DNA of 64,000 nucleotides, from NCBI RefSeq assembly GCF_000378505.1, contig NZ_KB899993.1, positions 124,001 to 188,000 of the forward strand. The letters run 5' to 3'. Of this stretch, positions 27,866 to 37,155 are shown piece by piece. The stretch's first letter is position 1; each line of letters begins with the position of its first letter. Origin of the DNA: Modicisalibacter luteus DSM 23508. GTDB taxonomy: Bacteria; Pseudomonadota; Gammaproteobacteria; Pseudomonadales; Halomonadaceae. Both the position numbers and the translations under genes were made by a program. The notes under the pieces were generated by a model. That model saw only the letters and a list, made by a program, of their open reading frames with translations. It ran no database searches and had not been told where the DNA came from.

Positions 27866-28318
27866 TTAAGCGCTAGAAGCAATCCCGCCGAAGCCACGCC
27901 GGCGTGATTGGCCGTCGGGTCCGTAAAGTGCTTTACCAGCTGCCTCGTTGAGAAAATCGAGAATTCGCTGGTTCTGAGCCAATCGAGAGCCGACGAGCAC
28001 ACCGTTGAGCTGATTGAGCTGCTTGGCATGCTGCGCTCTTTCACGAAAAGTTTGCCAATCCTGCATGCACCCGGCATCTTGAGCTGCTCGCTCTGCACCG
28101 AGTCGGCCCTCACCATAGCCCAGCTTACGCTGAGCGGTAACGCGTTGGGACTCGAGCTGCTCAAGCAGGACAAATGTCTCCTGCTTGTCACGGGCCAGTT
28201 GTGAAAGATGCTCTCCATCGACATGACCATGGGCTAGGCATTCCCGCTCGGCTTCGAGTAGCTCGATCAGGGTTTCAAGGTGACTGCGTTGACGGGCAAT
28301 ATGCCGGGCCAGGCTCAT
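27866..28318 (-). CDS. flgN: Flagellar export chaperone FlgN
   Basis: A helical 150-residue protein matching FlgN, the chaperone for the hook-filament junction proteins FlgK and FlgL. It has the family's N-terminal helix with LETLIELLEAERECLA and central KQETFVLLEQLESQR, and ends in a disordered glycine/arginine-rich tail. It follows flgM by 20 bases on the same strand and should share the sigma-28 promoter upstream of flgM. Confidence 0.85.
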   Translation of the reverse strand: MSLARHIARQRSHLETLIELLEAERECLAHGHVDGEHLSQLARDKQETFVLLEQLESQRVTAQRKLGYGEGRLGAERAAQDAGCMQDWQTFRERAQHAKQLNQLNGVLVGSRLAQNQRILDFLNEAAGKALYGPDGQSRRRGFGGIASSA

Positions 28319-28338
28319 GGTCGATACTCCAAAACGAT

Positions 28339-28620
28339 TCAGGACGTCTTGTCGCCGAGTAGATCGCGCACACTGTCGATCAACCCGTCGGCGATACGCT
28401 CGGCGCGAATATCGAGACGGCCCTCGTTAATCGCCTGACGAATCTCGGCGACGCGAGTGGCATCGACATCCTTGCTGGCGTCTTTAGCCCCGTCACTCAG
28501 GTGGGTGACGGTAGCTGGTTGGGTCTTGCTCTTGGCCGAGTCTGCCGCGCTGGTTTGGGGCTTCTTGCCGGCTTCACCTTGGGCAATCGGGTTCAGAGCC
28601 TGAGAATTGTCGATTTTCAC
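28339..28620 (-). CDS. flgM: Anti-sigma-28 factor FlgM
   Basis: A 93-residue anti-sigma factor that holds FliA inactive until the hook is complete and FlgM is exported. The N-terminus MKIDNSQALNPIAQG and the low-complexity Ala/Ser/Lys linker are typical. The C-terminal helices (ARVAEIRQAINEGRL, ADGLIDSVRDLLGDK) form the sigma-28-binding part. It has its own sigma-28 site upstream, giving the expected autoregulatory circuit. Confidence 0.92.
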   Translation of the reverse strand: MKIDNSQALNPIAQGEAGKKPQTSAADSAKSKTQPATVTHLSDGAKDASKDVDATRVAEIRQAINEGRLDIRAERIADGLIDSVRDLLGDKTS

Positions 28621-28653
28621 GCAATCATCCTCACAATAGGTCGCTTTCCCTGT

Positions 28654-28680
28654 CTATCGGCGTCGGGTACGGATACTTTA
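28654..28680 (-). promoter_or_regulatory. Sigma-28 (FliA) promoter of flgMN
   Basis: Read on the reverse strand, TAAA (28680-28677), 15 bases, then GCCGATAG (28661-28654). This matches the FliA consensus TAAA-N15-GCCGATAA except for the last base. The predicted start lies about 25 bases before the flgM ATG. It separates flgMN from flgA. Confidence 0.88.
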
Positions 28681-28730
28681 GTCCATCGGCAGAAATTTAG
28701 GTTCCAGCGACTACTGGTCGAGCTTGCATG

Positions 28731-29474
28731 TTAGAGCGTAATTTTTAGTTGGTTGGGCCCTGTCACGGTAGCCATGAGCTGTTCCCCGTTATTTGTGCTC
28801 AAGCGAACCTCATCGCCCAATGCACCGTTGTCCAACGCCTTGACCTTACGGCTGATCGAAAACCCTGCGCCTTGTGCCGTTACGGTCACATGATCGCCAC
28901 GCGAGACGAGTTGTGGGCGACGAAGATACTGGGTTTGCAGTGACGTACCAGCCCGCAATGGTCGGGCGACGGTCATGCCCAGCGCCTCATCGATACTCAG
29001 CAAGGCATGGCGGGGCAGGCTTTCCAGCCGAGCCTCTTCCACGGTCAGATCATTAGCTGTGATAAGCGTACCTGCCTCGATTTGACGCGCGGTGACGACA
29101 TGATCGACCAACACGGAAACTGTAGCTTGAAGGTAACGCGTCTGCTGCCCTTGCTCCCCGCAGCGCAGGCCGATAGAAACACGACCGTACAGGCGCTGCC
29201 CGGGATTTGTCAGGAAAGGCTGCGGGTCGATACAGGTGGCCAGGCGAGCCGATGCCGGATGTACCGTAACTTCGATGTCACGCCCCAAGTCGCTGGCTTG
29301 GTCGGTCAGAAACGCTGTGATGCGATCTTCTACCTGAGCGTCAATCTCCGTTGCGCCCCAGGTGGAAATTGCGGGAACTAGCCACAGGACGAACGACAAT
29401 AACAGCCTCATTGTAAGGCGTGTCGTCCTCTGGTGAGGTATTCCGTTCATCTTGGCGTCTGTCGTGATCCGCAT
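28731..29474 (-). CDS. flgA: Flagellar P-ring assembly chaperone FlgA
   Basis: Periplasmic FlgA assists assembly of the FlgI P-ring. The start at 29474 is chosen for its excellent RBS (GGGAGG 6 bases upstream), which gives an unusually long pre-region before the hydrophobic signal core at residues 22-40; a shorter start at 29411 would give a standard signal peptide but has no good RBS. The mature part shows the SAF-like domain (VTARQIEAGTLITANDL, GMTVARPLRAGTSL) and the C-terminal block RKVKALDNGALGDEVRL. It is divergent from flgB. Confidence 0.92.
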   Translation of the reverse strand: MRITTDAKMNGIPHQRTTRLTMRLLLSFVLWLVPAISTWGATEIDAQVEDRITAFLTDQASDLGRDIEVTVHPASARLATCIDPQPFLTNPGQRLYGRVSIGLRCGEQGQQTRYLQATVSVLVDHVVTARQIEAGTLITANDLTVEEARLESLPRHALLSIDEALGMTVARPLRAGTSLQTQYLRRPQLVSRGDHVTVTAQGAGFSISRKVKALDNGALGDEVRLSTNNGEQLMATVTGPNQLKITL

Positions 29475-29635
29475 TTCCGCCTCCCATTTCGATAGTCGCC
29501 GATTCTAGGAGTAGGCGAAAAAAACCAAACGCTGAAATGATGGCCAAATTATGGCCTGTTTTTGCCTTTGGGCTGACAGGGGTAGGTCTATTCTCCACGC
29601 TGAATCTATCCCCATCCAGGCCAAAGGGCTCGATG

Positions 29636-30049
29636 ATGATCGACAAGCTTGCCGGGGCGCTAAACTTCCACCAGGAAGTACTCAATCTGCGCGCCGAACG
29701 ACAAAAAGTACTGTCCAGCAATATCGCCAATGCCGATACGCCCAACTACAAGGCGCGTGACTTCGATTTCTCCAGCGAATTGTCTCGAGCCATGGAAAGC
29801 GGGCGGACCAGTCGCGAAGGGCTGGGCCTGGCGACTACCTCCAGCCACCACATTCCTGCGCAGGCATCGGTTTCGACGGGGCGGGATCTGCTGTATCGCG
29901 TTCCCGATCAGCCGAGTCTGGACGGTAACACCGTGGACATGGACCGCGAGCGCGCGCAGTTTGCCGATAATGCGGTTCGCTATCAAGCCGGCCTGACCAT
30001 CCTCAACCGCAAGATCCAGGGCCTGAAGACGGCCATGCAGTCGGAGTAA
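29636..30049 (+). CDS. flgB: Flagellar proximal rod protein FlgB
   Basis: Rod protein of 137 residues. The conserved rod signature SSNIANADTPNYKARDFDF is present near residue 20. The start may be ATG 29633 or 29636; AAAGGG upstream sits better for 29636. It is the first gene of flgBCDEFGHIJ. Confidence 0.95.
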   Translation: MIDKLAGALNFHQEVLNLRAERQKVLSSNIANADTPNYKARDFDFSSELSRAMESGRTSREGLGLATTSSHHIPAQASVSTGRDLLYRVPDQPSLDGNTVDMDRERAQFADNAVRYQAGLTILNRKIQGLKTAMQSE

Positions 30050-30055
30050 TGCCGC

Positions 30056-30463
30056 GTGTCTATGTTTAGCGTTTTCGATATCTCTGCGTCGGCCATGAGT
30101 GCCCAGTCGCAGCGTATGAATGTCACCGCCAGCAACATGGCCAACGCCGATAGCGTGGCGGGTCCTGACGGCGAAGCCTATCGGGCCAAGCAGGTCATGT
30201 TCGAGACCCAGTCGCAAGCCGCCAATGGTGTGGGTGGCGTGCGCGTTTCCCAGGTCATCGACGATCCGTCGCCGATGCGTACCGAGTATCGCCCGGATCA
30301 TCCGCTGGCCGACGAGGAAGGCTACGTGACGATGCCCAATGTGGAACCGGTCAACGAGATGGTCAACATGATCGCGGCGTCGCGGTCCTACCAAGCCAAC
30401 GTCGAGGTCATGAACACCAGCAAGACGCTGATGCTCAAGACGTTGACGTTGGGCGAAAACTGA
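30056..30463 (+). CDS. flgC: Flagellar proximal rod protein FlgC
   Basis: Rod protein of 135 residues with the N-terminal MNVTASNMANADSV signature and the C-terminal NMIAASRSYQANVEVMNT helix shared by axial proteins. GTG 30056 is preferred to ATG 30062 because GGAG lies 9 bases upstream. It begins 6 bases after flgB. Confidence 0.95.
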   Translation: MSMFSVFDISASAMSAQSQRMNVTASNMANADSVAGPDGEAYRAKQVMFETQSQAANGVGGVRVSQVIDDPSPMRTEYRPDHPLADEEGYVTMPNVEPVNEMVNMIAASRSYQANVEVMNTSKTLMLKTLTLGEN

Positions 30464-30487
30464 TTCGGTAGGTCGAGGAGATAGCCA

Positions 30488-31186
30488 ATGGCCAACAGCA
30501 TAGATAGCGGTGTACTCAACAACATGAACCTGGGCGCCGCCGCCAAGCAGACTCAGGGCACCAGCCAAGAGCTAAGCGACAGCTTCATGACTCTGCTGGT
30601 AACGCAGCTGAAGAACCAGGATCCATTGAAGCCGATGGAAAATGCTGAGATGACCTCTCAGTTGGCACAGATCAATACGGTCAACGGTATCCAGGAGCTC
30701 AATACGACCCTCGAGGGCATCACGGGACAGATCGATGCCGGTCAGACCCTGCAAGCAGCGGCGCTGATCGGCCAGGGCGTGCTGGTGCCAGGTGACCGTG
30801 TGTTGGTCGGCAAGGGTAGCGATGAGGCCGAAGGTGTCGCTACCACGCCATTTGGCGTCGAGCTCAAGAGCCCTGCTGAGCAGGTCAAGATCACTATTAC
30901 CAACGGTGCCGGTGAAGTCATGCGCACCTATGAAAATGTAGGGCCGCTCGATGCCGGCGTACAATCCTTCACCTGGGATGGCACGCTAAGCGATGGCAAG
31001 ACTACGGCCCCGGCGGGTGAATACAAGGTATCCATCGAGGCAACCCTTGATGATGAGCCTGTCGCGGTGACTTCACTGCACTACGCCCAAGTGAACGGCG
31101 TGGTCAAGACAGATAGCGGCCCACGCCTGGATCTGGGAGCGCTCTCCGATCAGGTCAGGCTCGAGGACGTGCGCCAGATTCTCTAA
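30488..31186 (+). CDS. flgD: Hook-cap protein FlgD
   Basis: Hook scaffolding protein of 232 residues. The N-terminal block FMTLLVTQLKNQDPLKPMEN is diagnostic, followed by the FlgD Tudor/Ig-like domain (FTWDGTLSDGKTTAPAGEYK). The RBS GAGGAG precedes the ATG. Confidence 0.96.
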   Translation: MANSIDSGVLNNMNLGAAAKQTQGTSQELSDSFMTLLVTQLKNQDPLKPMENAEMTSQLAQINTVNGIQELNTTLEGITGQIDAGQTLQAAALIGQGVLVPGDRVLVGKGSDEAEGVATTPFGVELKSPAEQVKITITNGAGEVMRTYENVGPLDAGVQSFTWDGTLSDGKTTAPAGEYKVSIEATLDDEPVAVTSLHYAQVNGVVKTDSGPRLDLGALSDQVRLEDVRQIL

Positions 31187-31245
31187 TGCCACGCATCTCA
31201 GCTAAAAACCATAACCAGATTTAGAATACGCGCAGGAGTAGAATC

Positions 31246-32460
31246 ATGGGTTTTTCACAAGCGCTTAGCGGCCTTAATGCAGCATCTTCGCAACTCGACG
31301 TTGTCGGCAATAACATTGCCAACTCGCAGACGGTGGGCTTCAAGGGCTCTAGTGTTCAGTTTGCCGACGTATATGCCGCCAAGACCGGTCTGGGGACGCG
31401 GGTTTCCGCGGTGCTCCAGGACTTCAGCAATGGTGCGCTGGAATCCTCCGGCCGCAATCTCGACTTGGCGATTGCCGGTGGCGGCTTTTTCCGCATGACC
31501 CAGAATGACCAGGTGGTTTATTCGCGTAACGGCCAGCTGACCATGACCCCAGATGGCTATCTGGAAAATGCCCAAGGCGCGCGCCTGACCGGTTACCCGG
31601 CGGGAGTAGGTGCCGGTGGGCAGCCGCAGGCGCTGCAGGTGCCTGCGGCTGCATTAGAGGCCAAGGCGACCACAGGGGTGAATGCCAGCCTCAACCTGGA
31701 TGCCAACTCTAGCAGTAATCCAGCTGACCAGACTCAGCATGCCAGTGGTAACTTTAGCTACAACTACGCCAACAGTTCAACGGTCTATGATTCGTTGGGC
31801 AACCGCCATAACGTCACGATGTACTTTGCTAAGCTTGAGCCCGATGCAACTGCAAATCCGCCCATCGGAGACAACGATTGGCAGGTCCGTACTTCCATCG
31901 ATGGAACTTTGACTGGCGGTGATGGCCAGCCTCAACCCTTGACGTTTGATAGCAATGGTCAACTGACCGGAAGCGATACTCTGACTTATACCTTTACGCA
32001 TGCCAATGGGGCCACTAATCCCCAAGGCGTTGCTTTCGATTTCGGTGGTACCACCCAGTACGGTAATGATTTCGAGCTCAGCAGTCTGAACCAGGACGGC
32101 TATACCTCTGGCAGCATGGTCGGCATCACCATCGATGATGCCGGCAACGTCATCGGCAGCTATTCCAACGAAGAGTCCAAGGTGCTCGGTACCATCGCGT
32201 TGGCCAACTTCCGCAACCCGGAAGGCCTCAAGCCGGTGGGGGATAACGCTTGGGTCGAGACCACTGCATCCGGCCAGGCATTGGTCGGCCTGGCGGGCAG
32301 CGGCATGCTGGGTTCCATTGAGTCCGGCACTGTCGAAACTTCCAATGTCGATCTGACCAAAGAGCTGGTTGATCTGATCATTGCTCAGCGCAACTTCCAG
32401 GCTAATTCCCAGACCATCAAGACCCAGGACGAAGTCATGCAAGGTATCGTGAATCTCTAA
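31246..32460 (+). CDS. flgE: Flagellar hook protein FlgE
   Basis: Hook subunit of 404 residues. The N-terminus MGFSQALSGLNAASSQLDVV and NNIANSQTVGFK, and the C-terminal VDLTKELVDLIIAQRNFQAN, are classic. The central variable region includes a FlgE D2-type domain (YDSLGNRHNVTMYF). Confidence 0.97.
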   Translation: MGFSQALSGLNAASSQLDVVGNNIANSQTVGFKGSSVQFADVYAAKTGLGTRVSAVLQDFSNGALESSGRNLDLAIAGGGFFRMTQNDQVVYSRNGQLTMTPDGYLENAQGARLTGYPAGVGAGGQPQALQVPAAALEAKATTGVNASLNLDANSSSNPADQTQHASGNFSYNYANSSTVYDSLGNRHNVTMYFAKLEPDATANPPIGDNDWQVRTSIDGTLTGGDGQPQPLTFDSNGQLTGSDTLTYTFTHANGATNPQGVAFDFGGTTQYGNDFELSSLNQDGYTSGSMVGITIDDAGNVIGSYSNEESKVLGTIALANFRNPEGLKPVGDNAWVETTASGQALVGLAGSGMLGSIESGTVETSNVDLTKELVDLIIAQRNFQANSQTIKTQDEVMQGIVNL

Positions 32461-32538
32461 TGCTGGCTGCGCCGGGCCATTCGGTTGGCCCGGTCGTGTT
32501 GATGTAACTGTTTCTGGGAATCAGGAGAGCCAGACCCC

Positions 32539-33276
32539 ATGGATCGCATCCTTTATACAGCGATGAGCGGAGCCAGGCAGAGCATGGATCTGCAGTCGGT
32601 CATCAATCATAACCTTGCCAATGCCTCGACGCCGGGTTTCCGCTCTGAGTTGCAGGCCATGCGAGCGGTACCGGTGCAGGGCGAGGGCTTGGCGACGCGG
32701 ACTGTGGTTGCGGCTACCACGCCGGGCACCAATTACAGCCATGGCCCCATCAACACCACCGGGCGCGAGCTGGATGTTGCTATCGACGGTGACGGCTGGC
32801 TGGCCGTCCAAACGCCGGATGGCGAGGCCTATACGCGCCGCGGCGACCTGCAGGTCGATGCCAACGGCATGCTCACCGTGATGGGGCGGCCGGTCATGGG
32901 CAATGGCGGCCCCATCGCTGTCCCGCTGGGTGCCGATGTCAGCATCGGTAGTGACGGCACGCTCAGTGCTCTGGTCCCGGGTGGCGAGCCGGCCACACGA
33001 GGCCCGGCAGGTCAGCTCAAGCTGGTCAACCCTGAGCCGGGTAGCCTGGTACGTGGCGAGGATGGCTTGTTCCGTCCTGCCCAGGGCGGGGTACTGGAAG
33101 CTGATGACACGGTGCGGGTTGTCAGTGGCGCGCTGGAAGGCAGCAACGTCAGCGTTACCGAAGCCATGGTCTCCATGATCGATAGCGCTCGTCGCTACGA
33201 TATGCAGATGAAGTCCATCGAAAGCGTTGATGAAAACTCCCAACGGGCCAACAACCTGCTTTCCGTGACAGGCTAA
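32539..33276 (+). CDS. flgF: Flagellar proximal rod protein FlgF
   Basis: Rod protein of 245 residues, starting MDRILYTAMSGARQSM, which is typical of FlgF, with the INHNLANASTPGFRSEL signature and the SNVSVTEAMVSMIDSARRYD C-terminal helix. The RBS AGGAGAG is present. Confidence 0.96.
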   Translation: MDRILYTAMSGARQSMDLQSVINHNLANASTPGFRSELQAMRAVPVQGEGLATRTVVAATTPGTNYSHGPINTTGRELDVAIDGDGWLAVQTPDGEAYTRRGDLQVDANGMLTVMGRPVMGNGGPIAVPLGADVSIGSDGTLSALVPGGEPATRGPAGQLKLVNPEPGSLVRGEDGLFRPAQGGVLEADDTVRVVSGALEGSNVSVTEAMVSMIDSARRYDMQMKSIESVDENSQRANNLLSVTG

Positions 33277-33319
33277 TTCGCTAAGCGATTAGCCAGAAGA
33301 ATTATCGAGGAAACGTATC

Positions 33320-34102
33320 ATGATCAGATCGCTGTGGACGGCCAAGACCGGTCTCGAATCCCAGCAGGTGCAGATGGATGTCATCTCCAACAACCTGGCA
33401 AACGTCAGCACCAATGGTTTCAAGCGCTCAAGGGCCGTGTTCGAGGACCTGTTGTATCAGAACCTGCGCCAGCCGGGCGCTCAATCCACTGTGCAGGACA
33501 ACCTGCCGTCAGGCATGCAGATAGGTAGCGGTGTCCGCCCCGTTGCCACCGAGCGCCTGCATACCCAAGGTGGCCTGGAAAATACAGGGAATTCCCGCGA
33601 TCTGGCTATCAATGGCAAGGGTTTCTTCCAGGTAATGCGTCCGGATGGCACGACCGCCTACACGCGCGATGGAAGCTTTCAGGTCAACCAGAACGGTGAC
33701 ATGGTCACGGCCAGCGGTTACCCGATCGAGCCGGCAATTAACATTCCTCAGGATGCTCTGTCTGTATCGATCAGCCAGGATGGCATCGTCTCGATCACCC
33801 GGCCGGGAAGCAGTCAGTCCGATGAAGTCGGTACGCTCATGCTGGCGAATTTCACCAACCCGACCGGGCTGGAAAGCATTGGCGAGAATCTGTATCTCGA
33901 GACAGATGCTTCCGGGCCGGCTTTCCAGAACCTGCCAGGCCTCAACGGTGCCGGTAGCCTCTACCAGGGCTATGTAGAAACCTCCAACGTCAATGTGGTC
34001 GAGGAAATGGTCAGCATGATCCAGACCCAGCGTGCCTACGAGATCAACAGCAAGGCTGTACAGACTTCCGACGAGATGCTGGCGCGTTTGGCCCAGTTGT
34101 GA
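33320..34102 (+). CDS. flgG: Flagellar distal rod protein FlgG
   Basis: Distal rod protein of 260 residues (the canonical length). It has [16 protein letters not shown] and [20 protein letters not shown] at the N-terminus and [19 protein letters not shown] at the C-terminus. Confidence 0.97.
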   Translation: MIRSLWTAKTGLESQQVQMDVISNNLANVSTNGFKRSRAVFEDLLYQNLRQPGAQSTVQDNLPSGMQIGSGVRPVATERLHTQGGLENTGNSRDLAINGKGFFQVMRPDGTTAYTRDGSFQVNQNGDMVTASGYPIEPAINIPQDALSVSISQDGIVSITRPGSSQSDEVGTLMLANFTNPTGLESIGENLYLETDASGPAFQNLPGLNGAGSLYQGYVETSNVNVVEEMVSMIQTQRAYEINSKAVQTSDEMLARLAQL

Positions 34103-34125
34103 TCCTGAGCATGGGTAATGTGTAC

Positions 34126-34821
34126 ATGACGTCACGTCCTTTCTTCGCCCTGAATCGTATGCTGCGCCTGGTACTGGTTTTGGTGGCGCTGCTGATCATC
34201 GGTGGTTGTGCTCAGTTGCCGAAACCCTCGGTGGTAGGCGAACAGGAAAGGGTCGTGATTGCCGAGCCACCTCCGCGGGTGCCCAATGGCTCGATCTATC
34301 AGCCAAACCGGGGTTATCACCCGCTTTTCGAGGATCGCCGGCCGCGCATGGTCGGTGACATTCTGACCATCGTCCTTGATGAAGAAGTCAGTGCCAGCAA
34401 AAACGCTTCGGCCAATGCTGGACGCGAGGGCTCGGCAGGGCTCGAGCTTGGCCAGCTGCCCGATGCGCTGGCAACACTCGCCGAGTATGGTTTCGATGTC
34501 TCCGGTGAGAATGACTTTTCCGGCAGTGGTGGAGCCGCAGCATCGAACAGCTTCACCGGGACCATCACCGTGACGGTGCTGGATGTCCTATATAACGGGA
34601 ACCTGCGCGTTCGCGGCGAGAAGCAGATCATGATTAACCAGGGGACAGAGTTCATCCGCTTCTCTGGGGTTGTCAATCCGCGGACGATTACAGCACAGAA
34701 TACGGTCCCCTCGACCCGAGTGGCCGATGCTCGCATCGAGTACGTCGGGGATGGTTATATCAACGAGGCGCAGACCATGGGCTGGTTGCAACGCTTCTTC
34801 CTCAACGTGTCGCCTTTCTGA
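34126..34821 (+). CDS. flgH: Flagellar L-ring lipoprotein FlgH
   Basis: Outer-membrane L-ring lipoprotein. A lipoprotein signal ends in the lipobox IIGGCAQ. The mature protein contains the family blocks [19 protein letters not shown] and the beta-rich C-terminus ([19 protein letters not shown]). In-frame starts at 34099 (GTG, overlapping the flgG stop), 34111 and 34126 are possible and none has a good RBS. I chose 34126 because it gives the shortest signal region. Confidence 0.93.
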   Translation: MTSRPFFALNRMLRLVLVLVALLIIGGCAQLPKPSVVGEQERVVIAEPPPRVPNGSIYQPNRGYHPLFEDRRPRMVGDILTIVLDEEVSASKNASANAGREGSAGLELGQLPDALATLAEYGFDVSGENDFSGSGGAAASNSFTGTITVTVLDVLYNGNLRVRGEKQIMINQGTEFIRFSGVVNPRTITAQNTVPSTRVADARIEYVGDGYINEAQTMGWLQRFFLNVSPF

Positions 34822-34831
34822 AAGGCACCAC

Positions 34832-35980
34832 ATGAATCACAGGTCGATGAAGATGGTCCACCGTCGTTACTCTCTCCCGCTTATGCTGCGCCTGGCAATA
34901 GGGCTGTTGTTAAGCCTGGGGCTGGCCCTTCCGGTCCAGGCCGAGCGGATCCGTGATCTGGCGTCCTTTGCTGGCGTGCGTAGTAATTCATTGGTCGGCT
35001 ATGGGCTGGTAGTGGGCCTGGAAGGTACTGGTGACCAGACCACCCAGGCGCCATTCACTACGCAGAGCTTGAGCAATATGTTGTCGCAGTTGGGGATTAC
35101 TGTTCCCCCTGGCACCAACATGCAGCTCAAGAACGTAGCGGCGGTCATGATTACAGCTGAGTTGCCACCCTTCGCCCGCCAGGGCCAGAAAATCGATGTC
35201 GTCGTGTCATCGGTGGGCAACGCACGCAGCCTGCGTAACGGCACTCTGCTGATGTCGCCTCTCAAAGGTGCCGATGGGCAAATATATGCGGTTGCCCAAG
35301 GCAATATTCTAGTGGGCGGCGTTGGCGCTCAGGCGGGTGGAAGTAGCGTACAGGTGGACCATCAAGCGGCTGGGCGTATCAGTGGAGGCGCGACCGTAGA
35401 GGCCGAAGTGCCGTTGCAGCTAGGGATGGATGGTACCCTCGAGCTTCAACTCGACGAGCATGACTTCGATACGGCACAGCGGGCCGTAACGGCAATCAAT
35501 ACCGAATTCGGCATGCCAGTCGCGACTGCGCTTGATGGCCGCGTCATTAGCCTGCAGGCCCCCTCGGACAGTAACTCCATGGTCCGTTTCATGGCGCGTG
35601 TACAGAGCATTGACCTGACTCTGGGTGAAGGGCCGGCCCGGGTCATTCTCAATTCGCGCACCGGTTCGGTCGTGCTGACCAGCGCGGTAACACTACGGCG
35701 CGCCGCGGTTGCCCATGGAAATCTGTCGATCACCATCGACTCCAATCCTCAGGTCAGCCAACCTAACCCGCTTTCGGGGGGCGAGACGGTGGTCGTGCCC
35801 AATGCGGATATCACCGTCTCCCAGCAGGGTGGGGCGCTGCAAATGCTGGAAACCAGCGCTGATCTTGCTGAAGTCGTCGGCGCTTTGAACGCCTTGGGCG
35901 CTACCCCGCAGGACCTGATGTCGATTCTCCAGGCATTGAAAGAAGCCGGCTCTCTGCGGGCTGAACTGGAGATCATGTAA
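34832..35980 (+). CDS. flgI: Flagellar P-ring protein FlgI
   Basis: Periplasmic P-ring subunit of 382 residues. A signal peptide (hydrophobic [19 protein letters not shown]) precedes [20 protein letters not shown], the canonical mature start. An AAAGG RBS lies before ATG 34832. The stop overlaps flgJ by one base (TAATG). Confidence 0.96.
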   Translation: MNHRSMKMVHRRYSLPLMLRLAIGLLLSLGLALPVQAERIRDLASFAGVRSNSLVGYGLVVGLEGTGDQTTQAPFTTQSLSNMLSQLGITVPPGTNMQLKNVAAVMITAELPPFARQGQKIDVVVSSVGNARSLRNGTLLMSPLKGADGQIYAVAQGNILVGGVGAQAGGSSVQVDHQAAGRISGGATVEAEVPLQLGMDGTLELQLDEHDFDTAQRAVTAINTEFGMPVATALDGRVISLQAPSDSNSMVRFMARVQSIDLTLGEGPARVILNSRTGSVVLTSAVTLRRAAVAHGNLSITIDSNPQVSQPNPLSGGETVVVPNADITVSQQGGALQMLETSADLAEVVGALNALGATPQDLMSILQALKEAGSLRAELEIM

Positions 35981-37068
35981 TGGCCGTCGGGAACCTGAAT
36001 GGACAGTTCGCCCTGGATTTGCAAGGGCTCCAACGTTTAAAGCGTACGGCCGGTAGCGACCCTGGCCAGGGGCTGGATGAAGCGGCCAAGCAGTTCGAAG
36101 CGATCTTCATGCAGATGATGCTCAAAAGCATGCGTGATGCGATACCCGAGACTGGGCTGCTCAATAGCCAGCAGACTCAGTTCTATACTGAGATGCTCGA
36201 TAAGCAATGGTCTCAGCATCTTTCAGGGCATGGTATCGGCCTGGCCGAACAGCTCATCAATCAGCTCGAAAGCCGGGGCCTGGTGCCGCAAGGTGCCAGC
36301 GCGACCGAAGACCTGATCGCCGGTATTCCACGTGGTACACCGCGCGTACTCCATGACGGTCTGCGCGCCGACGAGGAGTCTGAGGCCGTTGACAAGGCGC
36401 CTGAGAAGAGCGAGTTCGGCTCGTTGCTGAGCCAGGAACTCGATCTGCGTCCGCAGAATGTGCAGGAGGGCCACAGTGCACCGGCGACATCGAGTGCAAA
36501 CAGTGGGACGGCTGCAACTCGGGGCGAACGTGCAGACCATGTGACAAGCTTCCTCGATCGACTGGAGGCCCCCGCGCAAGCGGCCAGTCGCAAGACCGGT
36601 GTGCCTGCTGAATTGATCCTGGCTCAGGCGGCGCTCGAGACTGGCTGGGGTCGGCATGAAATTCCCACCAGAGATGGCGGCAACAGCCACAACCTGTTCG
36701 GTATCAAAGCAGGTAGCCACTGGCAGGGTGATACGACTGACATTACCACCACTGAGTATGTCAATGGACGTGCTACCAAGCAGGTCGATCGCTTCCGAGT
36801 TTATGACTCCTTCGAGGATGCCTTCACTGATTATGCCCGGCTGATCGGGGATAACCCGCGTTATGCAAGCGTGTTGACTGCGCCGAATGCCAAAGCCGCC
36901 GCGCAGGAGTTGCAAGCAGCCGGGTACGCCACTGATCCGGCTTATGCCGACAAACTGGTCGCAGTGATGAACACCTTTGGTGAGCGCCCGGCAAGCGCTG
37001 TCGCCCAGTCCGGTTCCGCCAAACCGATTGGCTTTGGCGCCGGTCAGGTACCTGCGAGCCTCTTCTGA
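35980..37068 (+). CDS. flgJ: Flagellar rod-capping protein and muramidase FlgJ
   Basis: Two-domain FlgJ of 362 residues. The N-terminal rod-binding domain (AAKQFEAIFMQMMLKSMRDA) scaffolds rod assembly. A low-complexity linker follows, then a glucosaminidase/muramidase domain (LILAQAALETGWGRHEIPT with the catalytic Glu, and NLFGIKAGSHWQG) that opens peptidoglycan for the rod. It is the last gene before the separate flgKL promoter. Confidence 0.95.
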   Translation: MAVGNLNGQFALDLQGLQRLKRTAGSDPGQGLDEAAKQFEAIFMQMMLKSMRDAIPETGLLNSQQTQFYTEMLDKQWSQHLSGHGIGLAEQLINQLESRGLVPQGASATEDLIAGIPRGTPRVLHDGLRADEESEAVDKAPEKSEFGSLLSQELDLRPQNVQEGHSAPATSSANSGTAATRGERADHVTSFLDRLEAPAQAASRKTGVPAELILAQAALETGWGRHEIPTRDGGNSHNLFGIKAGSHWQGDTTDITTTEYVNGRATKQVDRFRVYDSFEDAFTDYARLIGDNPRYASVLTAPNAKAAAQELQAAGYATDPAYADKLVAVMNTFGERPASAVAQSGSAKPIGFGAGQVPASLF

Positions 37069-37098
37069 ACCCAGTGAAGGCAGGCGTGTCGCTTGTCT

Positions 37099-37125
37099 TC
37101 AAGTTTAAACGTTAGCTGCCGATAA
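37099..37125 (+). promoter_or_regulatory. Sigma-28 (FliA) promoter of flgKL
   Basis: TCAA (37099-37102), 15 bases beginning GTTT, then a perfect GCCGATAA (37118-37125). The predicted start is about 25 bases before the flgK ATG. This allows late expression of the junction proteins apart from the flgB operon. Confidence 0.88.
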
Positions 37126-37155
37126 CCCTGACAATCGCTAAATCGGAACGGGCAC

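Noticed and set aside
29490-29505. GCCGATTC resembling a sigma-28 -10 upstream of flgB
   Set aside because: There is no TAAA or TCAA 15 bases upstream and the last bases differ from the five good sites.
29550-29570. Sigma-54-like TGGC...TGC upstream of flgB
   Set aside because: The GG to GC distance is one base short (N9 instead of N10), so it does not meet the spacing rule.
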